Assembly (NCBI GenBank): GCA_033439685.1
Contig: JAUEDM010000002.1
Location: 5,642,001-5,706,000 of the forward strand
Length of the DNA stretch: 64,000 nucleotides
Direction of reading: 5' to 3'
Source: Apodospora peruviana
Lineage: Eukaryota; Ascomycota; Sordariomycetes; Sordariales; Lasiosphaeriaceae
Shown here: piece after piece, positions 36,201 through 47,056 of the stretch
Layout of the letters: the number at the start of each line of letters is the position of its first letter
Position numbering within the stretch: position 1 is the stretch's first letter
Program-made: the position numbers and the translations under genes
The notes under the pieces: model-generated
What the model saw: only the letters and a program-made list of their open reading frames with translations
What the model was told of the DNA's origin: nothing
The model's database searches: none

Positions 36201-38679
36201 GACTGCCCATGGTTGTGATGATCCGGTTCTTGGAGCGGTATTTCTTGAGATTCGATGCGCGGTTGCTAAAGGTCTGCTTCGTCGACCCATCCTCCTCAAG
36301 ATTTTGCGGAATCTCGTACTCCTGGACCAGCTTAATAACTGAGTCTCGCAACTGGTGGTAGTCCTTATCAAGCTCTGGTCGATCATCCTCGGTGTCTTCG
36401 TCTTCGGTGTCGCTAGTGGATGAATTTTCTTCTTCCTCTGCATCATCATCCGGATCATATGTCATCTGCGTAGATAGCAGGGTCCCATCCGCCGAGATGA
36501 ACAACACCGCCCATCGTTCCGCACATGGATGACACAAACCATAAACGACGTCCTGACCCAACGTCTGAATCATCTCCTGCATGGCGAGCCGCAGCCGACA
36601 TCCATCATCTTCATAGTTGTTAGTCTGCTTCTGAAGGGCCGCATCTTGGATTGGCGGGGAATATCGGCGCGGACTGCCATCATCCAACAGGGGCTCTCGA
36701 GAAGTGGTGGCATCGCTGATGACGGAATCAGCACTCGTGCTAATGACAGACATGGTATCAAAATTGCGTGAGGACATAGGTTGAGACATGACAGAGAAGC
36801 CAGATATGGATGGTGCACCAGATCGCAGACTGCCAGAATGGGCAGACTGGGGCCTCCGCTCTGGGAATAGAGCGTTGACAAGCGTGGCTAAATCTGCAGG
36901 GCTCATGACCAAGTAAGGGTGCACCTCGGTGGTCTCACGCAGCGACGTGATGGAACGTGCTGGCAAAAGTCTTGGCTTCTTCCGTTGCTTGGAGTCCTTG
37001 AACCGGCTGCAAATGTTCTCGATGTGAGTTTTGATCTTGGGGGGTGTTGAGACGGGAGTCTTGCTGTACAACAAGTCGAGGACGAGCTTCTGGGCAGCAG
37101 TGGCAACTTGCTTGAGGATCCTTTGGCGGCCATATTCTGTGATGTGGTACTCGGCCATCATGCCATGAGCTTCCGGGTGGATGACAACTCCCAGCAGCCA
37201 AATGGAGAACAGGTATTTTCCAACCAGCCATTTGCGGGTGCTGTCAACTACCTTTTTATTGTCTAGACGCTTAAGAATCTCATTGCCAAGCTCAACCAGG
37301 CCCTCGGGGATACCAGTGGAATCCTCGTCATCAATGACATCGAACAACTCGTCCACGGCCCTGGTATAAAACTCCTCGGCCGCGATCTGGTCCTTGGAAG
37401 TCCAATCCGCAAGATTGAAGCGAGTTCCATATTGGTCTTCTGCACGATCAAGCAAGAAAGCTCCATCCTCGAGGATCTTCATGAGATACCATTCCATATT
37501 GGACTTTCCTGCCCAATCACGCATGGAGATCCAGACGTTAAGCACAGAAATGACCGTCTGCTCCCGACCTGTCGCGGGGGTGGAAATCAAGCGCGCGCAT
37601 GCATTGGCCCATGTCACGGTCCTGCGCTTGTCCTCAGCGCTATCGGGGCCGGCAGAATTAGCAAAACATGTATAAATCAAAGCCGACAACGGATCGTGAC
37701 GTTGAAATGACAAGAGCTTCTCAATGGCATTGCGTTCTTGAGGCGAGTGTCGAGTGCCGGCGGGTCCAGATCCGGTAGAGCCACCGAATATAGAACCACC
37801 TGATGCCGAGAACGTGGATCCGCCCCCCATTGGGCCACGGCCGGACGGCCGGCTGTGGTATGGAAGGACAGAATCGATGGGTTCCAGTGCCTGATGAAAA
37901 CTAGTAAGTGCGGCTAGTTCCAAATTGTTCAGAGAAGCGATTCTCGTGGCCAGATAGTCGGGGTTAGCCCTGATCTGGTTGAGGAAATCCAAGAAGGTCT
38001 CACGAGCCGAAGCAGAGATGTCACTCAGGAAAGGCGTCACCGTGCTATTTGAAGCGCTCCCGCCGGCAACTGATCCCGTGGGCGTGTCCAGGCTTTCGTT
38101 CGAGGCAAGTCCTGGAGACTGCAGCATCTCCATTTCGGGCTCCAGCAGCGCATACCGTCTGGTCAAGTCGCAACTTTTCCGCACATCAATAACGGCATTA
38201 TACAGAGCTGCAAACGTCTTCTTGTCATCTCCTCGGAAACAGTCCACCAGGTTGCGGTGGGCGATCTCGCCACACCTCATCAGGCGGGCGGAGAGCGCCG
38301 TAGAGATCAGACTCCTTTGGAGGCGGATCCTGGTGTTTGCGCGCTTGCGCTCTTGGTACTTGGACAGGCGGACCAAGTGAGCAAGCTCGCTCAGCGTTGT
38401 GCCATCATGCTCCGGACCAAGGCTTGGCTGCGAATACAGCGAGACATCAGTCAGCAAAGGCCGGAGGAATTTCATCTTGCCTGCTTTGTCGTCGGGCCGG
38501 GTTGGTGGGCTGTCTATCGTTTCAAGACTGCCCGAAGAGTTGGTAGGCTCCGTAATGGGGGACATGGCAACTGTTTGATCGATTATCGGCTTGCTGCGGT
38601 TTGGGATGGAAGTGGGGAGCTGCTGCTGGGCCGATGCGCGTCGGGGCAGATCTTCACTGCGGCGCACCGGGGCAGTCAT
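33223..38679 (-). CDS. Very large intronless conserved-type protein, Sel1-like C-terminus
   Basis: Single open frame of 1818 residues with no intron. I do not recognise the whole family. The N-terminal ~70 residues are disordered. A helical region then follows (LRPLLTDVSLYSQPSLG onward), interrupted by Gly/Ser-rich linkers near residues 195 and 280. A second well-folded helical block contains TVISVLNVWISMRDWAGKSN and STRKWLVGKYLFSIWLLGVV. An acidic stretch (DPDDDAEEEENSSTSDTEDE) and long Ser-rich linkers separate later blocks, including FTKAYQRLLKMFCVHPNPY. The C-terminus has units like TAKEGDPTAQRELALFYLSN and AIHWMEAAEQGDDELAKTF, which fit Sel1/TPR-type helical repeats. It looks like a scaffold or regulatory protein, with no enzymatic motif visible. 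The first ATG is at 38679; in-frame ATGs such as MSPITEP lie shortly after. Confidence 0.85.
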   Translation of the reverse strand: MTAPVRRSEDLPRRASAQQQLPTSIPNRSKPIIDQTVAMSPITEPTNSSGSLETIDSPPTRPDDKAGKMKFLRPLLTDVSLYSQPSLGPEHDGTTLSELAHLVRLSKYQERKRANTRIRLQRSLISTALSARLMRCGEIAHRNLVDCFRGDDKKTFAALYNAVIDVRKSCDLTRRYALLEPEMEMLQSPGLASNESLDTPTGSVAGGSASNSTVTPFLSDISASARETFLDFLNQIRANPDYLATRIASLNNLELAALTSFHQALEPIDSVLPYHSRPSGRGPMGGGSTFSASGGSIFGGSTGSGPAGTRHSPQERNAIEKLLSFQRHDPLSALIYTCFANSAGPDSAEDKRRTVTWANACARLISTPATGREQTVISVLNVWISMRDWAGKSNMEWYLMKILEDGAFLLDRAEDQYGTRFNLADWTSKDQIAAEEFYTRAVDELFDVIDDEDSTGIPEGLVELGNEILKRLDNKKVVDSTRKWLVGKYLFSIWLLGVVIHPEAHGMMAEYHITEYGRQRILKQVATAAQKLVLDLLYSKTPVSTPPKIKTHIENICSRFKDSKQRKKPRLLPARSITSLRETTEVHPYLVMSPADLATLVNALFPERRPQSAHSGSLRSGAPSISGFSVMSQPMSSRNFDTMSVISTSADSVISDATTSREPLLDDGSPRRYSPPIQDAALQKQTNNYEDDGCRLRLAMQEMIQTLGQDVVYGLCHPCAERWAVLFISADGTLLSTQMTYDPDDDAEEEENSSTSDTEDEDTEDDRPELDKDYHQLRDSVIKLVQEYEIPQNLEEDGSTKQTFSNRASNLKKYRSKNRIITTMGSRNPYRQRAHSFASSQAESPPKSDKGKESTEAAELSSPLVAMLTAASSQSRAQSDFVSAHLYWRTLQQLNALTSDSLRRDGFATLLNIFSRGPRDSIRRSASAIEEYDAWLVWLKQSQERGEGQIDSMMRRLRALRDKMWYVTDVRNSGAYEHTRNVAAALKTMGMPRRWNELQKLKGRMQRSATSSYIFRTESQILDILAATEEQGGPNKLRDDQTEKTARWLQQFGIENFCRGEERIHRFCCEVDECVGKLVGDSIVDGPVLWSSELFARDRRTLESTRSPRDRDSQSVWDDSVSVISEPERKFGSLRPPSVTRDLRVLSGQNMSQASFDSGHSGRFSFSRASTAMSDILDGPEYFGASSPVHQIDSQATFWSPFQHRPTSPSTATSRAHSPTTSVTNFSGSFYLPQHQHLPSQSQPSTGRPGTSASSNETVYQQRLSEDKTRFLEELRQTLTSLLLSDLGNLVFSRGSETDGWFDGLGQECIDRREVVQNRARQALAKEKRKSVKTGPKQRSSEKRGSVIEIRGVGSTDAPSDRPSSDVQSVGPELAPPVNAHGGSVHGGSIHGNESSATSDTISAQRQNQESKKDAMPDFPFTKAYQRLLKMFCVHPNPYVKLNALFELQHLIVASLNSGSRRARLAWARSEMGSASSATDEHGTGTGTGRAQPLEEAIDNVKERRSHIMVQAPSFAPSGHGQTGRVSGGGRNMETRSIVSVHPANTDAIANVLQALFRDPALRPKTLFRDLQFIASFVPPSVLDKTERGKAFWDAGLAALSLKAEVLRTMVEVADGIVRNYTQDRSTAPPPPTASDPSLPPVSPPSPLPLSTYSLADAARMWTITAKEGDPTAQRELALFYLSNPELVERTTLPLSKPREVFKQTVMEKYRGGSSGRTGAGGSGSGRYHHPGASAQSRSQGQGGTGGVGLGISGPSGGSGAGKNDDAGRGMGMGVGDVRNDPALMCVAIHWMEAAEQGDDELAKTFMAQNEIGAGLMG

Positions 38680-41600
38680 GGCGTCGGTGGTAGTTCGAGC
38701 CGGGCTCCTCGACCGGAATCGTCGGTGGTGGGAAAGCTCAACATGATCGGGCGGAGACGGGGTCGGTGATCTAGACGCAGGCGTAGGTGTAACCGACCGC
38801 GCTGCATTCAGAGGTCCGGTCAGTAAAAGAAGTCCGTCTGAATCTCTGCGACGTTAGATACTCCCAACATACGCGGCGACGAGTGGATGGCGACGGGCGA
38901 TGAAAGAGAGCGCTGCATGGATATCATAATGGGCCCATGTGAGGATGTCGGATGCGCTCGCCCTAACACTACCAGCGAGGTGCTGACAGCGGAGGGGGAC
39001 GATGGGCCGTCGCGCGGTGGTAGCAGTCCGATGCTCGACTAATAGGTTCACGTCGTCCGGCGTTGGGCAGAGCACTGGCACTCAGTGACGGCGTGGATAC
39101 GGATTGCGGGATGCGCAGCGGTGTCGGGTGTCGGGTCGGGGTAGCTCTGGTCGGCGGCTCGGGTCGCGACCAAATTCCCTATAGCTCATAGGCTTCGCGG
39201 GGACATTGTCTCTGGTTGTCGTTCGTCTAAAAGAGCGTCGACGGTGGTTCGTATGGGACTCGTGATGGTTGAGAAGCTGATAACTGACGTCTCAGGTCAC
39301 AAACTAGTCAGTTGAAAGGAAGAGTAGGAAGCATGTGTTCAGGTTTCCTCGCGCTGGTGCAACACCTCGAGCAGTCGGGTGCTGTGTTGATGTAGCAAGC
39401 GTGGGGTAAACTCCAAGGGACAGCCACTGACTGGTAGTGACTGCCAAGAGATGCTCCACTGCCATGGGGCTAGACCCAATGGGGTCACGCCAGCCCAGGG
39501 CGGGAGGAGCCACTGGGCTCTCGCTGTGCCACGCTACAATCCTTGTAACCTGGAACCCATCACCCGTGGACCCGTCACCCAACCACTGGCCCGACTCTTT
39601 CAATCCACCTTCAACGGCAACTCGGAATCGGGCTGTGCGCCTCTGAGCTGGCTCTTCACCTATTCCGCTTTTAATCTGAGTGTAGCGTAGGTCGATGACT
39701 ACTGCATGAGTGAAGTAGGTACGGATGGCACGCGTCTCGATGACTGTTCTTCTCTCCAGTCGTTTCTCTCCCTTCGTACGGCCCGACATAAGCCTGACAC
39801 GCCTTCAGCTGCCGGCCTCTCCAATCATCTCGTGCACAACCCCCTACCAAGGCAACTAACCCCATATTTCAGCTCCATCATGATTTGCCTCCCCGGAGGA
39901 CACCTCCCATATCATTCTCTATTCTCGTCCCTATTCCGAACGAGAGAATCCTTCCATCCGGGTCGCCCGTCGTTTTCTTTTCTCGCTGCCAACAACACGG
40001 AACTTCCCTTCCACCCATCATGCAAAGAGCAAAAAGGGGTACCGTGCGGGAGAGTTGCCAACTCACAACTTACACCACACACTATCTTAGACCCAACTCG
40101 GCAGAGGATTATACATCAATTGTATACGGTAGAATGTTCTGCGTGTCAGTCAGAGTGGCAACGTAACACAAGGTAGGTATGCCAACAATCTACGGCGGTC
40201 TTCATCTTTCCCGAAACGATCATGCATTGTCATCAACATCCCACCCTCATCATGATCCTCAAAACCTACGTCGTTATTAGTTTCCCTTCCACCGCAAGGG
40301 GAACAGAGTGAAAAGGCTACCGGAAGGATCAAGTGGGATATTTAATTAAGCGGAAGGAGGCGGCCACAGCATCACAGCCCTCTGAGTTGGCCTGGCATTT
40401 TTCGCCCCTTCCCCGCCGCCCGCCAGCCGGAAAGGGGGACCGGCCCAGTTTTGGCCGGCCGGGGCATGGAGAGCCCGCCATCATGCACGACAGTGTCCAA
40501 TCTCTGCTCTCCACGACCTACACTTTTCTTACCTGCCTCAAAGCCAAACACATAACGGGACTGATGTCTGTCATATCTCTGCGACATTTGGGACCTGGCC
40601 TCAATGACTCCTTTTGTAGTACATATTATCTCTATCTATCTGAGATGCAGTGCAGTGGTTCTGCCAACTCATCCATAAGGCAACGCACCGGGCGGGCCAA
40701 TCACGGGCCGCCACCACACCGACGACTCGGCGGCAGACGGGGGCGTCCCCTTCTTAGGTGACCACCCTTTCCATAGGTTCTGGTGCCCTTCTCCCGCATC
40801 TTCCATCGAAAAGCAGATCATCTGATGCCGGCGGCCCACGGATGGAAAAGACGACAACGAATCGCTGTTTGATGTGTGTGTGTGGCATCAAAGCTTTGTT
40901 TCTTGGCAGAAACGCCAGTCATATGGCTGCCAGCGCACACCACCAGGCAATCTGGCCTACTAGCCTGAGGAACGACCAGGCTGGTGGTGCCTGGTGGCTG
41001 ATGTTTAAACAAGTGCGGCGGCCCGGACCTGCCCGGCCGATGATCTGACAACCCGACGGCTCTCATTGCCTTCACAAGTCTCTGTAACTCAACTTGTACC
41101 CAGACGAGACCCCAGTTACTGTACTTAGTAGAAGACGTGTTGACTGACGAACCATCCACGATACGTACCTGACTTGGGTGTACCATCTCACCCATCCCGA
41201 ACAACCGGATGCTCCAAGGCGGCGTCTTTGCTGCACGTAAGACAGACACCCCCGTCGGTCCTAACCCTCGCGAGTTTATTCTATTCCCAGTGCCCCTTCA
41301 ATAACTGCAAGTAACCTCACTTGGTACGTACCGGTGCCGAAAACAACTCATACCGATACCGCCGCCTAGGTAGGTTGGAGGTTGGCAGCTGGCAGCTGGC
41401 TTGTCCACCTTACCTAGCCTACCTTTATACAAACACCAGTGCATTTCATGTACACGACGTGGACAACGGGACCTTATTCCATGTCTCTTAGTAACTTCCA
41501 AAGTCAGCTGCTTTTCTGCCCACCTAAGCCTCATTCATTGCGAGACATACCACTTTTTGTGATAGCTGAAGTTATGCCGGTCTGTCTATTGTATCATGTA

Positions 41601-42427
41601 ACAATAAACTATCTCGACACGGAAGGCATGCAACGACGCCCTCGTTCTCAATAGACGTGTTTATAGACCGGGAGCAGCGGGAAATAATGTGAGTAAAGTT
41701 GATACCTAAGAAAGGTATTTCACATAATAATGGTGGTTTATGACCCTGGGATCAACTTCCACAAATGTCAACAACCCATTGTCACTTGTTCATCATTGTC
41801 TTCTACGCTTCAACGACTTGTTTAAGAACATTACGGTGCCGCAGTTTCTCTCTCAACTATGTACATCATATTGGGCTGTGGTCGTATCTCATATATCTCC
41901 TCAGTAGCTAACTTCTGCCAGACACTTGAATGCAATGCTGATATAACTTCAACCGCAATAATGTTAAGCTCATACGGGTGACCTGCTCAAGGCATAAAAC
42001 CCGTCGCGGATGAACCCGCCAACGGCAACCACTGGGTAGAGTTTCGGTTGCACCGGCCGGCTCGACTGTCCTGGTACTTGGACCGCTCAGCGGCAATATA
42101 ACAGGGATCACATACAACCCCCATCCGCTGTTCAACCTTTGCTCCAAACCCCTCCCTAACCACATGCAAGTGATATCTGATGAGAAAAAGAATTAGAGTA
42201 ACGGACGTTCAATTGCTGTTGCTCCTGCTGCCGTGGGTTTGAGCAAGTTTGCTCAAGGTCGCAAAACGGGCCGCATGGATATATGTGAGAGGGTGCTCCC
42301 CTTCAGCCCGACCACCCCCGTCCGCGACTTGAACAGCAGCACATGATAGACCGAGCATGCACCGGAAAACTTCCGCGTGCTGCAAGGTGGGGGGTTTAAG
42401 AAACCAGCAATATGGTTTATTTCTCTC
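38680..42427. other. Long spacer, 3.7 kb, no gene
   Basis: Promoter and leader of the 1818-residue gene at the left and the 3' flank of hapX at the right. Open frames of up to 160 codons exist on both strands at 39.3-40.2 kb, but they overlap each other and have no domain, signal peptide or splice context. TACCTA-type motifs occur near 41.37 kb. Nothing called. Confidence 0.5.
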
Positions 42428-44380
42428 TCACTCCCCTCTACCGAACCGGACATCAAAGTCCTTGAGCACCGTCATGATGCTGGCCGCCTCGACCTCGATT
42501 GGTGCCCACCTGCTAGAGATATGGGAAAGACTGCCGCGACCATGTTCTGCTGCATGGTGTTTTGGGATGGGCGCGGCCCTGAGCTTCGGCAGCCAGGAGC
42601 CAATGTCATCCGCCGCCTCGTCAAAATTCCGATGGCTGGCAAGCGTCTTGTAGGCGTCGGCGCACGACAGACTGAGACCCAAGCTGGTGTCGGGCTTTCT
42701 GGCCACGGCAGTCGCCGTCGCCGCATTGCTACCATCACCAGACATCCCTGCTTTGCAGCATCCCCCTGGTCCACCATTACCACAGCATCCACTCGCAGCG
42801 TAGCTGCTGCTGCTGCTGCCGTCGGCTTGTTGCTGGAGATTGTTTCTCTCAAAGTTTGCTGCGAGCGAACGACAGAAGAGCCCTGATTTAGGATCAGCCA
42901 GACATTGCGCGCATGTGCCAGGTCCGTTGGGACCGCATCCGCCCGTCCTTACTGGCTGGGCAGCTACGCGTCCTTGTCGCATAGAGGGTAGCTTGATCGC
43001 ACCGGTTGCCGTGACCTCCATTGGTGCGGGAACAACGTCGTCCTCTGAAGGCGGCGGGGTGTGTGTTTGCTGAGCAGTCATAGGCTGCGCAGCAGTAGCA
43101 GCGGCCTGCACTGTTGACGATGATGCAGCAGCAGCAGCAGCAAGAATTTTGGGGTCTGCGCAGTAGCAATACGTCCCTTCCTTGCAGAAACCACACGACT
43201 CTCGTGACTCTACGGATGCTAATGGCTGAAGCTCTGGCTGCGTAACTGCATGCTTGCTCGGTGAAGCAATCAATGCGGTGAAGTCCGTCTCCAGACTGTC
43301 CGACCCGTCGTCCGTGCGGTGCCTCTTCTCCTCGGGCCCCATCGACGAAGGTGAGCTTGCGCGTGGCCGCTTCAGATCCGCAGCAATAGATTGCCGTATA
43401 GACTCTTCTAGACACGCACATCGCGAGCCTATGGAGCACCCACCGCAGCCCAATGTGAAATTGCTGTCCTGAAGCACATCATCCACACAGGAGCATGGCC
43501 CAGTTGACTGGCACGCCCCGCATGTAAAATCCATGATTGCGTCCACTTCTTCGGGTGGTGATATGATCTGAGATATGGAGAAGGACTGAGCTGATACCAG
43601 AGACTCTGCTGGACCCACTGTTTCTGCCGGGACAGGTCTTGGGGCTGGCAGTATAGGCTGCAGCGGACGTGTTACCCTTGATGGAGGTTGCGTTTGCGTT
43701 GGATTGATATCATCTGGGTTCAGGGCGAGCACCGTTTGTTGGCTATGATCCCAATTTCTCTCCGCATTCTCACGTGCCTGTCGCTCCTCCTCTAGCGATT
43801 TCTCCAGCCATTGACATCGCGATTGCAATATCTCTGCCTCATTCTCCAGACGATTGATACGGCCTTGCAGCTCCCGAACTGTCCGATCGTGCTCCTCCTT
43901 TTGTTCATCTAGCTGCTCTTCCAACTCGCCCACACGAGCAGCCCTGCGCTCGCGGAATGCTCGTTGCGCAGCGCGGTTCTGCGCCTTCCGCTTCGTCGGC
44001 GGGGTATCGGTTGCTGGCTTGCGTCCGGGCTTTGGCCTCGGAGGGACGACCCATTCCTTGCTGGTCATGCTCAGGGGTTGAGAGGGCGAGTCGGCAGACA
44101 ACGTGGCCATGGTGTTTGTTCTAATTGACGTCGGCCGAGTCGCTGTGTTTGGGCGGATGGCGATCCGAGGCACGGTGGTCGACGTGGTCGACGCGGCTGA
44201 TGATGGTGTCGAGACGTCCGACGCCGGAGAGGTGGCCGAGGTGGGGTAGATCGCGGCACCTGGGGAACTGACGGCGGCAGCCGCTAAAGTTGTGGTGATC
44301 TTGAGAGAGACATCTGGTCCGGGAGAGAAATTACTGCCATTCGCCGGCGCAAGAGGAGGCGCCGTGTCGACGGTCGCCAT
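42428..44380 (-). CDS. hapX: bZIP iron-response regulator HapX
   Basis: Transcription factor of 650 residues that works with the CCAAT-binding complex to control iron use: it represses iron-consuming pathways when iron is scarce and helps activate storage when iron is high. The CCAAT-complex-binding motif is at residues 108-124 (KEWVVPPRPKPGRKP). The basic region follows at 129-147 (TKRKAQNRAAQRAFRERR), then a leucine-zipper coiled coil to about 200. Four cysteine-rich regions expected to sense Fe-S status follow: Cys287/290/296/298, Cys312/315/321/323, Cys396/399/405/407 and Cys482/490/493/503. The C-terminus carries the conserved DDIGSWLPKL and ends DFDVRFGRGE. I start at the ATG at 44380 (MATVDTAPP); an in-frame frame runs upstream to 44593 but its sequence is unlike the family. 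A CCGNGGPGGCC segment at 532-542 adds four more cysteines. Confidence 0.93.
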   Translation of the reverse strand: MATVDTAPPLAPANGSNFSPGPDVSLKITTTLAAAAVSSPGAAIYPTSATSPASDVSTPSSAASTTSTTVPRIAIRPNTATRPTSIRTNTMATLSADSPSQPLSMTSKEWVVPPRPKPGRKPATDTPPTKRKAQNRAAQRAFRERRAARVGELEEQLDEQKEEHDRTVRELQGRINRLENEAEILQSRCQWLEKSLEEERQARENAERNWDHSQQTVLALNPDDINPTQTQPPSRVTRPLQPILPAPRPVPAETVGPAESLVSAQSFSISQIISPPEEVDAIMDFTCGACQSTGPCSCVDDVLQDSNFTLGCGGCSIGSRCACLEESIRQSIAADLKRPRASSPSSMGPEEKRHRTDDGSDSLETDFTALIASPSKHAVTQPELQPLASVESRESCGFCKEGTYCYCADPKILAAAAAASSSTVQAAATAAQPMTAQQTHTPPPSEDDVVPAPMEVTATGAIKLPSMRQGRVAAQPVRTGGCGPNGPGTCAQCLADPKSGLFCRSLAANFERNNLQQQADGSSSSSYAASGCCGNGGPGGCCKAGMSGDGSNAATATAVARKPDTSLGLSLSCADAYKTLASHRNFDEAADDIGSWLPKLRAAPIPKHHAAEHGRGSLSHISSRWAPIEVEAASIMTVLKDFDVRFGRGE

Positions 44381-45917
44381 GTAAGCGTCACGGTGTCTCG
44401 AGGACTTTCCGAGAGTGTGGGACCAGACGGTTGCGATTCGCTGATCGTGCAGTGAGGTTTTAATGTCGCGGGGGTAGCCAGCGGCTTTATTGGAGCGCAC
44501 TTGGAGGCCACAGCCAGCAGCCGAGGGCGTTACCCGAATAGGTGGGGCAATAGCCAGCGACACTTTGAAGTCGAATCTTCGTCCACCGAACAAACTGAGT
44601 ACAACGTCGGAATTGATTATCTTCTGCTTGGTGGTAGGCAGTGTGAAGGTGATTAAGAAGATATGGTGTTCAGGAATCTGACGACAATCGAATTAGGTGA
44701 GGGTCTCTGTAAAACCGAAGGAGCCGAAAGTTCGCTCCACACGCTCGCTGAGTGGACTTGGGCCCTTGGCAACTGGACAAGGCAACGCAAATGTCCTCGA
44801 GATGTTCGATTACGCTGCTCCAGAATTTCAGGTATTGGACTTATTCACTGCGCTTTCATCACTGAAGTGAGAGTCTTGACTCGGGCGAAATGATGGTATT
44901 CAGAAGAAAACTTTCAGATGGCCGGGTTTAGCAGAGAGGGGTACGGATATTCAAGTCATCACGCTGGGAGAAAATTTGCTCATTCCTTCCGGGAATGTGA
45001 AGAATCCCGCGGGACCTGCAGGGACGACGAAGCCAGGCAGGCTAGCGACGCCGGACTCGAGCTTTTCATCCACAAAAGTGCAAGGCGTTCGGGAGCTGTG
45101 ATTCGACGGACGGCTTCTGGTGATAGTGCTGGGCCCACTGATTTGATTGATAAGATTATGTGCGCTGCGCCTTGCCGGAAAGAGCACTAGAGTGGGTGGT
45201 GTGGGGCATTCTCCCCAGTGTCGGGGAACTACGAAAACTGGCTGATGCCATCCGACATCATGCCATGTGCCCGGTCAGTGTGGACTGCGAGGAAATATAC
45301 TGCTTGGCGATATCGTAAAGTAGCGATTTCGGATGAGGCTCTTGAGACTCAGGTTTTGAACTTCAAATTACCAACATGGACTCTCCCCATAAGTATTTCT
45401 AGATGAAAGAGCGAGAGTCGGGGAAACAAGTTGATGCGTTCCGTACGGAGAAATGCTTACCTTGATCGTCAAATGATTGAACTTGGTGTACTGCGTACAT
45501 GTTTTCGGAGGAAACCCTGCGGTTTGTATACGTAGAATGGCTGTCAAACAATGAATTTCGTCCAGTGTCCAGACTCCAGAGTGATGTTTTTCTGTTCCAC
45601 TTCCCTTCTTACAAGATCCGGTCATCAGGCGCCAAGCATTCTTATCAGATCTTCGCCAAAGAGGGACCCTTGGCGACATCAAATGGAGCCGAAGCCGCAC
45701 CCAACCACCGACATCTCCAACCCACAAACGCATCACAGATTCACACCCCCCTGCAAACGGCCTTAACCGCCCGACAGCCCACCTCCTCGGCAGAATACGA
45801 ACCGCACTATCGTCGCAACCAAGAGACACATAACACAGACATTCCATAATTGGCAGGGTGGAATTCGTCTCCGAGCACATTTCCAGCAGATCTAGCAAAT
45901 CGAGCTTGCCCGGCGCC
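44381..45917. other. Divergent promoter region, hapX and COG2
   Basis: About 1.5 kb between two divergently transcribed genes. A 183-codon minus-strand frame (45919-45368) overlaps the COG2 leader but has no recognisable content. A leader over the first part of hapX is likely. Confidence 0.5.
44617..44622 (-). promoter_or_regulatory. GATA site upstream of hapX
   Basis: AGATAA on the minus strand, 237 bp before the hapX start, fits HGATAR. In Aspergillus and related fungi the GATA factor SreA represses hapX through such sites when iron is plentiful. A single 6-bp match is weak, and only part of the longer ATCWGATAA consensus is met. Confidence 0.25.
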
Positions 45918-46871
45918 ATGGCGCATCTCGGCCTGCCCTCCCCATCCTCCCGGCCCGCCTCGTCCTACTCAGGCTTCATCCTCCCTTCGTCCTCCTCCTC
46001 TTCCAACGGTGATGACAGCGACAACGACGACGAGCCCCTCCCTTTCCCCGAAGCGCTCACACGGCGGGATTTTCTCACTCCCGACTTCGACCCCGCCGCC
46101 TACCTGTCCGCGCTCCACGCAGGGCCGACGGCGCGCCATCAGACGCTCGAGGACCTGCGCGCCGAGCTCCGTGACCGCAGCACCACCATCAGCGCGGAAC
46201 TACTCGAGCTGGTGAATTCCAACTATACGTCCTTCCTCAGCCTCGGGGACGAGCTTAAAGGAGGCGAGGAGCGGGTCGAGGACGTGCGCGTCGCGCTGCT
46301 GGGGTTCAAGCGCGCCGTGGAGGATGTGCAGGCCCGCGTGCGGGAGCGCAAGGTGGAGGTCGGTACGCTGAATAAAGAGCTGCGGGGCGTCAAGGGCGCG
46401 GTCGAGATGGGCAGGCAGATGCTCGAACTTGATGACAGGATTACGGGGCTAGAAGCGCGGCTCGCGGTCGGGAGCAGCTTGGGCAAGGACCATGACTACG
46501 ACGAGGACAGCGATGATGATGTTGACAGCTGGGACGACGATCTCGATGGGGGTGCAGATGAGGAAGATGAGCAAGACGGCGGAGGGGTGGGATTCGTCGG
46601 CAGCAGTCCGTCTAAACTGGCCGCTTTGGCGAGGGAATACGTGCTTGTGGATCAGCTCGCTAATTCCCTCGGCCGAGATCTACCGTTTGTCAGAAAGATG
46701 GAAGAGAGGATGACGCGGTGTCGGAATACGATCATCCTAGATCTTAACACGGCTTTGAAAGAGGCGCGCAGGTCCGGACACAGCGGGCAAGGGCGCGTCG
46801 TGAAATTTCTCGGGGTATATCGAACGCTGAAGGCAGATTCCGAAGCTGTACGAGTCTTAAAAGAAAGGTAG
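45918..46871 (+). CDS. COG2: Conserved oligomeric Golgi complex subunit 2
   Basis: Short fungal-type COG2 of 317 residues, part of lobe A of the COG tether that recycles Golgi enzymes by retrograde vesicles. The N-terminal COG2 domain starts after a Ser-rich leader: FPEALTRRDFLTPDFDPAAYL, then LVNSNYTSFLSLGDELKGGE, followed by a long coiled coil to about residue 190. An acidic insert (DSDDDVDSWDDDLDGG) separates this from a final helical part (LAALAREYVLVDQLANSLG). I use the ATG at 45918; the open frame extends upstream only through a GTG. Metazoan COG2 is more than twice as long, but yeast COG2 is also short, so this is not a truncation. It converges with the uL1m gene 185 bp downstream. Confidence 0.88.
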   Translation: MAHLGLPSPSSRPASSYSGFILPSSSSSSNGDDSDNDDEPLPFPEALTRRDFLTPDFDPAAYLSALHAGPTARHQTLEDLRAELRDRSTTISAELLELVNSNYTSFLSLGDELKGGEERVEDVRVALLGFKRAVEDVQARVRERKVEVGTLNKELRGVKGAVEMGRQMLELDDRITGLEARLAVGSSLGKDHDYDEDSDDDVDSWDDDLDGGADEEDEQDGGGVGFVGSSPSKLAALAREYVLVDQLANSLGRDLPFVRKMEERMTRCRNTIILDLNTALKEARRSGHSGQGRVVKFLGVYRTLKADSEAVRVLKER

Positions 46872-47056
46872 AAGATGTTTGATTATGCCACCGACTGATC
46901 CATTGGGAATGGACAAAAGAGATTATTTACACCCGGAAAATAGATACCCAAACCTATATAGACACGCTTTGTTTGCCCTCTAGGTAATGATACATCGCGT
47001 TACAGAATTATGTTACAAACCCTCCCCACCTCCCCCCCGGGGTCCCCGTGGTTGCT

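Noticed and set aside
39304..40176. Open frames of 161 and 156 codons on opposite strands
   Set aside because: They partly overlap each other, show no known motif or signal peptide, and lie in a GC-rich promoter region where chance frames are expected.
45368..45919. 183-codon minus-strand frame
   Set aside because: It lies antisense to the COG2 leader and has no recognisable content or splice signals.
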